In this document: piece after piece, positions 54,549-62,475 of the stretch | Numbering within the stretch: position 1 is the first letter of the stretch | Layout of the letters: every line of letters starts with the position of its first letter | Assembly (NCBI GenBank): GCA_002392745.1 | Contig: DGHR01000007.1 | Coordinates: 100,096-164,095 of the forward strand | DNA length: 64,000 nucleotides | Direction of reading: 5' to 3' | Origin: Bacteroidales bacterium UBA3843 | GTDB lineage: Bacteria > Bacteroidota > Bacteroidia > Bacteroidales > Paludibacteraceae | Made by a program: the position numbers and the translations under genes | Notes under the pieces: model-generated | What the model saw: only the letters and a program-made list of their open reading frames with translations | What the model was told of the DNA's origin: nothing | Databases searched by the model: none

Positions 54549-54566
54549 AGGTTATTGGTGATTGGT

Positions 54567-54729
54567 GTACGGTGTTAAAAACGTAAAAAAGGCAGGATGA
54601 TGAGTCCTGCTTTTTTGTAGATGCGGCATTCAATGCCAAGCAAAAAAAGAAAGAAATGCCGTCTAACAGACGGCGCAATACAAAGAATCTAACGACGGCA
54701 AAAATGCCGCCGAACAGAACAAAACTCAC
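54567..54729 (+). repeat. Multi-hairpin repeat, copy 2
   Basis: Matches 22798-22961 in inverted orientation almost base for base. The GGCAGGA/TCCTGC hairpin with A and T runs could act as a terminator. Confidence 0.88.
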
Positions 54730-54734
54730 AGGCA

Positions 54735-54776
54735 AGTTACAGTTTAGAGGTGAAAGGTGAAAGGTGAAAGGTGAAA
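54735..54776. repeat. Heptamer tract GTGAAAG
   Basis: GTGAAAG occurs four times in tandem between two copies of the multi-hairpin repeat. Confidence 0.88.
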
Positions 54777-54923
54777 GGTGTTAAAAACGTAAAAAAGGCA
54801 GGATGATGAGTCCTGCTTTTTTGTAGATGCGGCATTCAATGCCAAGCAAAAAAAAGAAAGAAATGCCGTCTAATAGACGGCGCAATACAAAGAATTTAAC
54901 GACGGCAAAAATGCCGCAGAACT
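54777..54923 (+). repeat. Multi-hairpin repeat, copy 3
   Basis: Tandem neighbour of copy 2 with a few substitutions (for example TAATAGACGG for TAACAGACGG); its right end diverges after ATGCCGC. Confidence 0.88.
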
Positions 54924-55007
54924 ATCCGGTCTTCTTTGTGTAGATTTGCATAAAGGGCGGAAAAATTGACATTTTTTCTCTAAATATTATTTTTTAAAAC
55001 ATTTTGT

Positions 55008-55039
55008 TTGGTAGTTTACCGATTTATAATTATCTTTGC
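55008..55039 (+). promoter_or_regulatory. Promoter of the endonuclease gene
   Basis: TTG at 55008-55010 and TATCTTTGC at 55031-55039, spacing 20 bp. It excludes the ATG at 55008 as a start. Confidence 0.85.
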
Positions 55040-55064
55040 ACACTTTTTCGCTTCCGTCCACCGA

Positions 55065-57854
55065 ATGGTGGCAGTGAGCAGAAGCGAAAAAAGCGACGCC
55101 TTGAAGACCACGAAAAACATATTCTACAGGCTGCAGCGTTGGCTGCTTATTCCTATTCTTTCGCTATGGGTTGTTCTGCCATCATTGGCAGTGACTTCGG
55201 CGTATTACAGCAGTCTTGACAACAAGAGCGGAGCAAATCTGTTTGCCGCCATACATACGGTGAGTAAGACCGGTTATTCCTCTTTGGGCTATGCGGGATT
55301 ATGGACCGCTTACAAGACGACAGATGTCTATCCCGCAGGGCATCCCAATGCCGGCAAGATATGGGATATGTATGGCGGTTGCACATTTACTTATAGTAGC
55401 AATCAATGTGGATCTTATAGCGACGAATGCGATTGCTACAACCGTGAGCACTCTATTCCCAAAAGTTGGTTCGGAGGTTCCGAAAACAGCAATACTCCCG
55501 GTACTGATCTGTTCCATATTTTCCCTACTGATGGTTATGTTAACAACAAGCGCAGTAATTATGCCTTCGGCGAAGTGAGTAGCGCCACCTATAGCTATAA
55601 CAACAGCAAACTGGGTTCCCCGAAGAGTATCACCGTCAGCAACACGATTTTGGAGGCCTCCGGCTCCAATACACAGACCTGCAGCACATCGCCTGTCTTT
55701 GAGCCATGCGATGAGTACAAGGGCGATTTTGCACGTGCCTATTTCGGCACAATGGTGCGATGGGCCAACGGAGATTACCAGACATTTACAAAAGGTGACG
55801 GTGCGGCTATATTTAATACGGCCTATGATGCTTCTCATTACTACGGATTGACCGCCTATGGTGTAGCCTTGCTGATGAAATGGCATCGCGCGGATCCTGT
55901 CAGTCAGAAGGAAATAGACCGCAATAATGCCTGCCAAAACACCCAAGGCAACCGCAATCCGTTTATCGATTATCCGTGTCTGGCGGAGTATTTATGGGGC
56001 AACAAGACCGGTGAGACCTTCAAACTAACCGAGGTACTTGGTTCGTTTGAGAGCAGTTTTGAGGCAGGAGTGAGCGACGGTTGCAGTTGCGGCGTAATAA
56101 CCACGTTGAGTTTTGCCAACAGCAGTGTCAGTGTGAATACCGGCAACACCATAACGAACGCCGCTACCACCAATTCAACCTGCGCCACCATTACTTATAC
56201 CAGCAGCAATACTTCTGTAGCCACTGTTAGCTCCGCCGGTGTTATCCAGGGTGTAGCAGAAGGAACATGTACCATCACTGCTTCTATTTCCGCCTGCGGT
56301 GATTATAGTGCCAAGACAGCGACCTGCACTGTGAAGGTAGGTACTTCGTATACCGTGACATGGATGGCGAACGGAGCGCCTTACCATTCGAATACAGCCG
56401 TGAGCGGCAGCAGTCCGTCTGTCCCTGAGGCTCCGGACGATTGTGACGCTACACGCGTCTTCCGCGGCTGGACAGCCAGCAGCAGCCATAGCGGCAACAG
56501 TGCCCCCGACGATATGTTTACCACCTCGGCGCCGCCTGTAACAAAGGCCACCACCTACTATGCCGTTTATGCTGACAAGAGCAGCAGCGGCAGCGGAACG
56601 GTAAACACAACCGTTTCGATGAATTCTTTCAATGCAATATCCGGAAATGTGGAAGACGATAGCAACGTAAGTTATATAGCAGCACAAGGTAGTGCAGGAA
56701 CAGCTCCTGCTATATATAGCAATGTGATACGTATTTATCAAAACGGCGGTACATTGACCATTAGTGCGAACAATAGCAAAAAACTGACGAGCATAACTAT
56801 CGGTTCATCAATGGCCACGTCTGTATCTTATTCGGTAGACGGCGGAAGCGCCAGCGCAAACCAATCAATATCTGCCAATGGAACTTATACATTAGACGGC
56901 ATAGAGGCAAGTACTGTGGTATTTACTTGTAAAGGAACAACCAGTTCTTCCCGTCTATATTTGAATAAATTGTCGGTTACATATTCCGGCACAGGTTCTA
57001 CCACTACCTATAGCAATTATTCGCTGAACTGCAGCACGGCCCCTGTGACCGCCACAGCGACCTTCAAGAATAACGGTGCCACCTTCGCAACCCAGAGCGG
57101 CACAGCCGGTACGCCAATCACTATAGACGACCCGACTCCCTGTGCGGGATACACCTTCGAGGGGTGGAGTACACATGAGTACGCAACCGGCAACACCGAA
57201 GCCGCCGTGATTGATTTCGCCGGCACAATCCCGTACGCCAACACCACCTACTATGCCGTTTACAGCAAGACCGTAAGCGGAGGCAGCACCCTGACCAATA
57301 ACTACAAGAAGATAACTACAGCCGGTGAACTGACCAGCGGCAATTATCTCATCGTAGGCAACAGCAGCGGTTACCAGGCAATGAGCACCACCTGGAAGGA
57401 CACCTATTATTTGTCCCCGACGGCGGTAACCCCCGCATCGGATGTCATCACCACCACAGATGCCACGATTGTCTGGACCATCACAGTAAGCGGCAGCCAA
57501 GTGACTATCAGCAATGCCGAAGCCGGCAATCTGTATATTGAGCAGTCGGGCTCTTACTACAACATCAAGTTGGGCGACAACACCACTGACAACAAATTCA
57601 CCTACAGCGTGACGGACGGCAACTGGTTGTTCCGCTCCGTCACCTATACCGACCGGGTGCTGGAATACTACAGTTCGAAATCACGATGGGCATACTATAC
57701 CTCGGCCGACGCGCCTGTTTATCTATACAAACAGCAATCCGAAGCGACCGGCACCACCTATCACACCACTTCACCGGATTGTACATGCCGGGTAACGGTG
57801 ACGGTTGTGTCCGGCGACGAGAGTCAGGGAACAGTAAGTATAACAGCCTTGTAA
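55065..57854 (+). CDS. Secreted endonuclease I with Big_2 and InlB-type domains, C-terminus ending inside a domain
   Basis: This 929-aa protein starts at 55065, the first ATG after the promoter. A signal-type segment (LLIPILSLWVVLPSLAVTS) follows a short basic N-terminus. Endonuclease I motifs are present: REHSIPKSW (127-135), DLFHIFPTDGYVNNKRSNY, KWHRADPVSQKEIDRNNA and QGNRNPFIDYP, so it should cut nucleic acid outside the cell. Next come a Big_2-like domain, InlB repeats (RGWTASSSHSG) and further beta domains. It ends abruptly with TVTVVSGDESQGTVS and four more residues, which is only the first strand of an InlB-type domain. It has no sorting domain. Confidence 0.85.
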   Translation: MVAVSRSEKSDALKTTKNIFYRLQRWLLIPILSLWVVLPSLAVTSAYYSSLDNKSGANLFAAIHTVSKTGYSSLGYAGLWTAYKTTDVYPAGHPNAGKIWDMYGGCTFTYSSNQCGSYSDECDCYNREHSIPKSWFGGSENSNTPGTDLFHIFPTDGYVNNKRSNYAFGEVSSATYSYNNSKLGSPKSITVSNTILEASGSNTQTCSTSPVFEPCDEYKGDFARAYFGTMVRWANGDYQTFTKGDGAAIFNTAYDASHYYGLTAYGVALLMKWHRADPVSQKEIDRNNACQNTQGNRNPFIDYPCLAEYLWGNKTGETFKLTEVLGSFESSFEAGVSDGCSCGVITTLSFANSSVSVNTGNTITNAATTNSTCATITYTSSNTSVATVSSAGVIQGVAEGTCTITASISACGDYSAKTATCTVKVGTSYTVTWMANGAPYHSNTAVSGSSPSVPEAPDDCDATRVFRGWTASSSHSGNSAPDDMFTTSAPPVTKATTYYAVYADKSSSGSGTVNTTVSMNSFNAISGNVEDDSNVSYIAAQGSAGTAPAIYSNVIRIYQNGGTLTISANNSKKLTSITIGSSMATSVSYSVDGGSASANQSISANGTYTLDGIEASTVVFTCKGTTSSSRLYLNKLSVTYSGTGSTTTYSNYSLNCSTAPVTATATFKNNGATFATQSGTAGTPITIDDPTPCAGYTFEGWSTHEYATGNTEAAVIDFAGTIPYANTTYYAVYSKTVSGGSTLTNNYKKITTAGELTSGNYLIVGNSSGYQAMSTTWKDTYYLSPTAVTPASDVITTTDATIVWTITVSGSQVTISNAEAGNLYIEQSGSYYNIKLGDNTTDNKFTYSVTDGNWLFRSVTYTDRVLEYYSSKSRWAYYTSADAPVYLYKQQSEATGTTYHTTSPDCTCRVTVTVVSGDESQGTVSITAL

Positions 57855-57897
57855 ACAAGCAAAGAAATAATACAAACCAATAAAAAACATCACACTC

Positions 57898-58806
57898 ATG
57901 AAAAAGATTTTCTCTTTAGTCATTGCATTGACTACGATGGCCAGCATGGCTTTTGCTGCGGCATTGGAAGTGGACTGCGGCACGCAGGTGCAAATCACAG
58001 CTTCGGCGAAGACCGGCTACCATTTTGTGGAATGGAACGACCACAACACCGACAACCCCCGTACGGTAGATGCTACCGCCGATGTGACATACACGGCGTA
58101 TTTCGAAATCAACAGTTACACTATCCGCTTTCTGAATGACGGAGGCGCAGAACTGCAATCGGAAGTGCTGACCCACGGCTCGCCCGTCAGCTACAAGGGG
58201 TCGACCCCCACCAAGACTTCTACCGCTGAATGGGAATATACATTCGCCGGTTGGACACCGACCATCAACCCCACCGCTACCGCCGATGCGGACTATACCG
58301 CCGTCTATGACAAGACCAAACGCAAATATGTCATCAAGTTCGTGAACTGGGACGGCACAGAGTTGCAATCATCGGAATGGGAATTCGGCGCCACGCCAAT
58401 ATATTCAGGCGCGACTCCTACACGTCCGACCTATATGGGCGTGACCTATACCTTCAGCGGATGGGATATGACTATCAGTACCGTAACCGGCACGGCAACC
58501 TATACCGCCCAATATTCAACGGGCTCCGAATCGTATACGATAACCGTTGTTTCGGATGACGACGCTATGGGTACAGTAAGCGGCGGAGGCACCTTTGCAT
58601 ACAACGGAACAGCCACTATAACAGCAACCGCCAAAGAATGCTATCGTTTCGTACGCTGGAACGACGGAAACACCAACGCTTCGCGCGACGTGACAGTAAC
58701 CGGCGCCGCTACGTATACCGCTTATTTCGAGAAGATCCGCTACACCATTACCGTCGTTTCGGATGACGATGGAATGGGTACAGTGAGCGTATCTCCCGCA
58801 CCATAA
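57898..58806 (+). CDS. Secreted InlB-type repeat protein, second part of a split protein
   Basis: This 302-aa protein has a good signal peptide (MKKIFSLVIALTTMASMAFA). The mature protein begins ALEVDCGTQVQITASAKTGY and HFVEWNDHN, which is an InlB-type domain lacking its first strand, the one at the end of the preceding ORF. Three further repeats follow (YTFAGWTPT, YTFSGWDMT, YRFVRWNDG). It again ends with a lone first strand, YTITVVSDDDGMGTVS plus four residues. It lies 43 bp after the endonuclease ORF in a different frame, with a normal-looking AT-rich leader. It has no sorting domain. Confidence 0.82.
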   Translation: MKKIFSLVIALTTMASMAFAAALEVDCGTQVQITASAKTGYHFVEWNDHNTDNPRTVDATADVTYTAYFEINSYTIRFLNDGGAELQSEVLTHGSPVSYKGSTPTKTSTAEWEYTFAGWTPTINPTATADADYTAVYDKTKRKYVIKFVNWDGTELQSSEWEFGATPIYSGATPTRPTYMGVTYTFSGWDMTISTVTGTATYTAQYSTGSESYTITVVSDDDAMGTVSGGGTFAYNGTATITATAKECYRFVRWNDGNTNASRDVTVTGAATYTAYFEKIRYTITVVSDDDGMGTVSVSPAP

Positions 58807-58835
58807 CATAGCAACCGGCAAAGAGTAGCACAGCC

Positions 58836-59318
58836 TTGAAACGGATTGTTCTATACATAACCGCATTGTTCATCAGCCTCGGAGCCATGGCGCAAGCCGG
58901 CTCCGCAGGCTGGGTGCGCAATGAGTATGACTGCGGCGAGTGGATCGAAATCAGCGCCACGGCACTGGAGAATTATCATTTCGTGGGCTGGAGCGACGGT
59001 AGTACAGATGCTACGCGTCGCATAGAGGTGAGCGGCGATGCCGAGTATACCGCCTATTTCGAATGGGCGCCCGGCAAAGTGCTGTTGCTGCCGAATGCCG
59101 TCAGTATAAACGATTGGATGCAAATGGTGGGTCTGGACCCGGACGAGGAGACCTCTATACGCGTGTATAGCTCCAGTGGCCAGATGGTGGGCAACTACAC
59201 CTCCAAAGACTCGCCTACCTACATGCTGCAGGCGCAAGGCGTGAGCGGCTGCTATGTCGTCAAAGTAAACTCGGAAAACATAAAAACCACCTTGAAATAC
59301 GTGGTGTACGCTTGGTAA
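58836..59318 (+). CDS. Third part of the split protein, carrying a T9SS sorting domain
   Basis: This 160-aa protein starts at TTG 58836 and has a signal peptide (ending LGAMAQA). The mature N-terminus (YDCGEWIEISATALENYHF, VGWSDG, AEYTAYFE) is again an InlB-type domain without its first strand. Residues about 85-160 form a T9SS type A sorting domain (SIRVYSSSGQMVGNYTSKDS, then QGVSGCYVVKVNS, and a closing LKYVVY). It starts 29 bp after the previous stop. It is the only one of the three with a sorting signal. Confidence 0.8.
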   Translation: MKRIVLYITALFISLGAMAQAGSAGWVRNEYDCGEWIEISATALENYHFVGWSDGSTDATRRIEVSGDAEYTAYFEWAPGKVLLLPNAVSINDWMQMVGLDPDEETSIRVYSSSGQMVGNYTSKDSPTYMLQAQGVSGCYVVKVNSENIKTTLKYVVYAW

Positions 59319-59333
59319 ACTAAATCCGAGAAA

Positions 59334-61484
59334 TCAGAGTGTGGCACGGAAAAGCAGATGGACATCCGTGCGAGTGAATGGGCGGTCGTGGTCGGCCGCC
59401 CATCGTTTTGTATAGAGCGTTTCGCTGACCCGCAAATAGAGCGCCAGTTGCGGAATAATCTGCCATCGGAGGCATACGTACGCCCGGCCTCCCATACCAT
59501 AGACCGCCGACGAGGAATAGGCATAAAGCACGTCGTGTTCGTAGCAATAGATGCGGTTGGCCCATTCGCGCGCATCGAACCATTGGAGCCGGAAACGGAA
59601 AGATAAGCCTTTTCCCGGCCCTCCCCTAAAGGGAAGGGAGTATGAAACGTCTTGGAAGAGGGTGTAGCCATAGGTGATTGGTGATTGGTTATTGGTGAGA
59701 GGTGATAGGTTATTGTTTTTTATTCCTTTCTCGGCGGAGCGGACACGGTCTTCCTCCGATAAGCGGAAGGACGCTCCGGGTGATTGATTAACCAAATTGG
59801 CTTCTGCAGTGCTGCGCAAGGCGAGTTGTCCTTCAGACCAATCAAACAGGAGGCGGGCGGAATAAGCGGATTCGCCTTTCTTTCTGGCCCGCAGACGGAG
59901 AGAAAGCCGCCATTGGGGAATGACGGAATGAGCCGCTTCGCTGAATGATGAAATGGTGGAATGATGATACAGCAATTCTGCCATGACATCATAACCGAGG
60001 GTGGGGTGGTCGGGAATGCCGTATTTGGGACCGGAGAAATAGAAGACATCGCCATATCCGGAGAGCCGCCAGTTGCGCCACCGGCTGATGTCAAAACCGA
60101 GATACCCGCCGAGTTCATCGCCCAGTCGGGCCGTTTCGGAATAGGCATACCCCATCGGGTTGTCGAAATAGGGCGAATAATAACGGCCGAGCGCCACCAG
60201 GGAAACACCGCTCGCCGGGTAGAAACGGCTGCCGGCTATCACGCCAACGCCCCAGTGCGCTTCGCGCAATTGATAATTGCTAATTGATGATTGATAATTT
60301 TGCGCAGTGGCAATCTCTGCGAAGGCGTCGAACCAACCATAGTTGTACCGCGCGGAGGCTCCCAAGACGGCCTGGTTGGTGCCGCGGAAATAATGGCTGT
60401 TGTAGGTTGTGTTGCGATAAGGACGAATGGTATCCGACCATATGTTTTCGATAGCCGTCAGTTGCAGTTCCAACTGCCGGTGACGGAAGGTCAGGTTGGT
60501 TCCGACGAGGTGGTGCAAGACAGAATCATTGGCGCGTTTGAGTGAGTATAAAGCACTGACATCCAGCCGTGTATGGGGACTGAACGCATGGCGGAACGTA
60601 GCCCCTATCCCTTGCAGCCCTTGACCGTCAGCAGAAGAGTAGTACCGCAATCCGGCAGGCTGCATTCCCACCGACTGCACATAAGCGGATTTACCGGTAT
60701 GAAAGGCGGGCGCCATGACCAGCCCCTGGCCGAAAGAAGCCTGGAAATGTCCGGCCACGAGCGTGTGCAGCGGACCTATATCGCGCAGTTGCAGGAATGC
60801 GCCGTACTGCAGGTCGTGTGCTGTGGTCCCGGCCGGCCGTCGCAGCTGCAGCCCGAACGTGACCCTGCGGCGGAAATCAAACCGGTAGCGGGTTTGCAGA
60901 TAGACAGGGTCCGACCCCTCGAAATCCTCTATATTACGTGCGTCTATGCGTGCGAGCAGTTCATGCTTGGCATAGTGGAAGACCTCGCGAGGGTAGAGAG
61001 GTGATTGGTGATTGGTAATTGGTGATTGGTGATTGAGGATTGGTGTATGATTATTACCTTTCTCGGCGGAGCGGACACGGTCTTCCTCCGATAAGCGGAA
61101 GGACGCTCCGGGTGATTGGTCATTGGTGATTTGTACAAAAGGCAGGAGGTCGCGTATCTCATAATCGGCGAGAGAAGGGATGAGGCGCAGTTCGTAGAGC
61201 GAAAGGAAGGGATGCCGGTCGGCATACGCGAGCAGTTCGTCAATCTGGTGCGGCGAGAGGAAAGGCAGGCGGCTGAGTTCCTCTTCAGATGTGTGATTGA
61301 GGTCAATAGGCGCGTCATGGAGCGCATAGAGGTCGGTCTGGAGCTGTTCGTAGTCCGTCTCGCCCAGCTCCGTAGCTGCGCGGTAGATATCGAGGATGAT
61401 GTCGTCGAGGTTCTGCCCTGAAGCAGGACATGTACCAAGGGACAATGTACCAAGTACAAAGAATATGAGTAATCTGTTACGCAC
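59334..61484 (-). CDS. Helix-hairpin-helix / outer-membrane beta-barrel protein with in-frame repeat insertions
   Basis: This 716-aa protein has a signal peptide (MRNRLLIFFVLGTLSLG, ending ASG). Residues about 60-118 form HhH motifs (DLNHTSEEELSRLPFLSPHQ, LYELRLIPSL). The rest looks like a large beta-barrel. Two nearly identical insertions, GASFRLSEEDRVRSAEKG at about 124-146 and 568-587, are translations of a palindromic element, each followed by heptamer-encoded text (NHQSPIT, NNQSPIT). A heptamer tract also encodes about 395-405 (SSISNYQL) and a GC-rich palindrome encodes LPFRGGPGKG at about 615-626. The frame survives all of them. Confidence 0.85.
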   Translation of the reverse strand: MRNRLLIFFVLGTLSLGTCPASGQNLDDIILDIYRAATELGETDYEQLQTDLYALHDAPIDLNHTSEEELSRLPFLSPHQIDELLAYADRHPFLSLYELRLIPSLADYEIRDLLPFVQITNDQSPGASFRLSEEDRVRSAEKGNNHTPILNHQSPITNHQSPLYPREVFHYAKHELLARIDARNIEDFEGSDPVYLQTRYRFDFRRRVTFGLQLRRPAGTTAHDLQYGAFLQLRDIGPLHTLVAGHFQASFGQGLVMAPAFHTGKSAYVQSVGMQPAGLRYYSSADGQGLQGIGATFRHAFSPHTRLDVSALYSLKRANDSVLHHLVGTNLTFRHRQLELQLTAIENIWSDTIRPYRNTTYNSHYFRGTNQAVLGASARYNYGWFDAFAEIATAQNYQSSISNYQLREAHWGVGVIAGSRFYPASGVSLVALGRYYSPYFDNPMGYAYSETARLGDELGGYLGFDISRWRNWRLSGYGDVFYFSGPKYGIPDHPTLGYDVMAELLYHHSTISSFSEAAHSVIPQWRLSLRLRARKKGESAYSARLLFDWSEGQLALRSTAEANLVNQSPGASFRLSEEDRVRSAEKGIKNNNLSPLTNNQSPITYGYTLFQDVSYSLPFRGGPGKGLSFRFRLQWFDAREWANRIYCYEHDVLYAYSSSAVYGMGGRAYVCLRWQIIPQLALYLRVSETLYTKRWAADHDRPFTRTDVHLLFRATL
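59607..59640 (-). repeat. GC-rich palindrome inside the coding region (Q)
   Basis: A CTCCC/GGGAG-type palindrome, in frame in the HhH gene. Similar palindromes lie at 22730-22765 and 11506-11540. Confidence 0.75.
59672..59715. repeat. Heptamer tract inside the coding region
   Basis: GTGATTG, GTTATTG, GTGAGAG, GTGATAG words. It encodes residues about 590-604 of the HhH protein. Confidence 0.85.
59722..59781 (-). repeat. Palindromic element inside the coding region (P2)
   Basis: In-frame copy of the P1 element; encodes GASFRLSEEDRVRSAEKG. Confidence 0.88.
60269..60300. repeat. Heptamer tract inside the coding region
   Basis: ATAATTG, CTAATTG, ATGATTG, ATAATTT words, in frame at about residues 395-405 of the HhH protein. 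Confidence 0.75.
61002..61046. repeat. Heptamer tract inside the coding region
   Basis: GTGATTG and GTAATTG words next to P3. It encodes NHQSPIT-type 7-residue repeats. Confidence 0.88.
61047..61112 (-). repeat. Palindromic element inside the coding region (P3)
   Basis: Differs from P1 at only a few positions; encodes the first GASFRLSEEDRVRSAEKG segment. More heptamer words follow at 61110-61135. Confidence 0.88.
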
Positions 61485-62346
61485 GCTTCTTCATAAAGAG
61501 CCAACACAGGCACGGGAGCAGTGTGTTGACCACCCATAGTACGACTCCTGCCAAGGCAGCGTTGACGGTGCCGAAGAGTGCCATCGCCCATGCGCCGCGT
61601 ACGCCCACTTCGGCAATCGGCACATTCGGTGTGATGGTGAGCAGCAGGTAATAGACGAACAGGTAGCAGATCGCAGATTGCAGATTGCAGATTGCCCCGA
61701 AGGCATAGAGCGCCAGAGCCAGTTGCAAACACCAGCATCCCAGCCGCAGGATACTTTGGAGCAGGCTGAGGCCAATCGTCCTTTGCGACACTTGCGCCCA
61801 TCGTTGCAACAGTTTCGGAGCCAATGCCAATGCAGCGACGAGGACGAGCCCCACAGCCGCCAGGATATACAGGTAGCCGTTTCCCGTCATCGCAGAGACC
61901 GCGGGCAGGCCCAACAAGGCTATTGCTCCGCACCCGACAATAGCCGCCGTCATAGTGGCGCTGCCCACAGCGCCCATAGAGAGCACTTGCGGCATCGACG
62001 GCCGGTCCATCAGCAGTGCGCGTGCCGGATACTCGCCCAACCGCCATGGGGTAATCAGTCCGGCCATCTTGCTGTAATAGACTTGGCGCTGTGCCTCGCG
62101 CCACGACATCCGGCTGCCGGTGCCGGCACGGTTCATCAGCGTCTGCCATCGCCACGCCTCGATGAGCATGTTCACAGGCATCAGCGCACAACATGCTATC
62201 AGCGCCAGCCATTGGCTCATGCCCATAGCGCGCAGACCGGCCATGACAAGGGGATAGTTGTCATAGGTGACCAGTCTATACGTCAGGTACCCATAGGCCG
62301 CAAGAACAACAGTCCATTCGATGATATGCAGAATACGGCGATTCAT
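61477..62346 (-). CDS. UPF0104-like membrane protein (lysylphosphatidylglycerol synthase TM-like)
   Basis: I choose the start at 62346 (MNRRILHIIEWTVVL, 289 aa); the longer form starts inside the likely promoter. It has about eight membrane helices with the family motifs WRWQTLMNRAG, GLITPWRLGEYPARALL and the late NVPIAEVGVRGAW. It overlaps the HhH gene by 8 bp and is upstream of it. A heptamer tract encodes NLQSAICYL at about 218-228, within or next to a helix. Members of the superfamily are flippase-like; the substrate is unknown. Confidence 0.82.
   Translation of the reverse strand: MNRRILHIIEWTVVLAAYGYLTYRLVTYDNYPLVMAGLRAMGMSQWLALIACCALMPVNMLIEAWRWQTLMNRAGTGSRMSWREAQRQVYYSKMAGLITPWRLGEYPARALLMDRPSMPQVLSMGAVGSATMTAAIVGCGAIALLGLPAVSAMTGNGYLYILAAVGLVLVAALALAPKLLQRWAQVSQRTIGLSLLQSILRLGCWCLQLALALYAFGAICNLQSAICYLFVYYLLLTITPNVPIAEVGVRGAWAMALFGTVNAALAGVVLWVVNTLLPCLCWLFMKKRA
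61663..61693. repeat. Heptamer tract inside the membrane protein gene
   Basis: GCAGATC, GCAGATT, GCAGATT, GCAGATT in tandem; the reading frame stays open. Confidence 0.88.
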
Positions 62347-62356
62347 CTTCACGACC

Positions 62357-62391
62357 GCAAAGGTACAATAAATTTTGCATATATAAAACAA
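62357..62391 (-). promoter_or_regulatory. Probable promoter of the membrane protein gene
   Basis: Minus-strand TACCTTTGC (62365-62357) with a TTG at 62391-62389; the spacing is 23 bp, so the -33 assignment is less certain than elsewhere. Confidence 0.5.
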
Positions 62392-62415
62392 AAATTAGAA
62401 AAAATGCAGAATAAT

Positions 62416-62447
62416 TTGCAAGAATGCGAAAAAAAGTGTAACTTTGT
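62416..62447 (+). promoter_or_regulatory. Promoter of malQ
   Basis: TTG at 62416-62418 and TAACTTTGT at 62439-62447, spacing 20 bp; the start codon is 28 bp downstream. Confidence 0.75.
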
Positions 62448-62475
62448 GCTCGCAAAACAATAAAACAATTATACC

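Noticed and set aside
54433..54735. Minus-strand ORF of 100 residues
   Set aside because: It spans two repeats (the long repeat and the multi-hairpin repeat) and has no domain.
57844..57900. Simple frameshift between the endonuclease and the next ORF
   Set aside because: Reading on in the original or alternative frames does not give domain-like residues across the gap; the gap holds a leader and a signal peptide instead.
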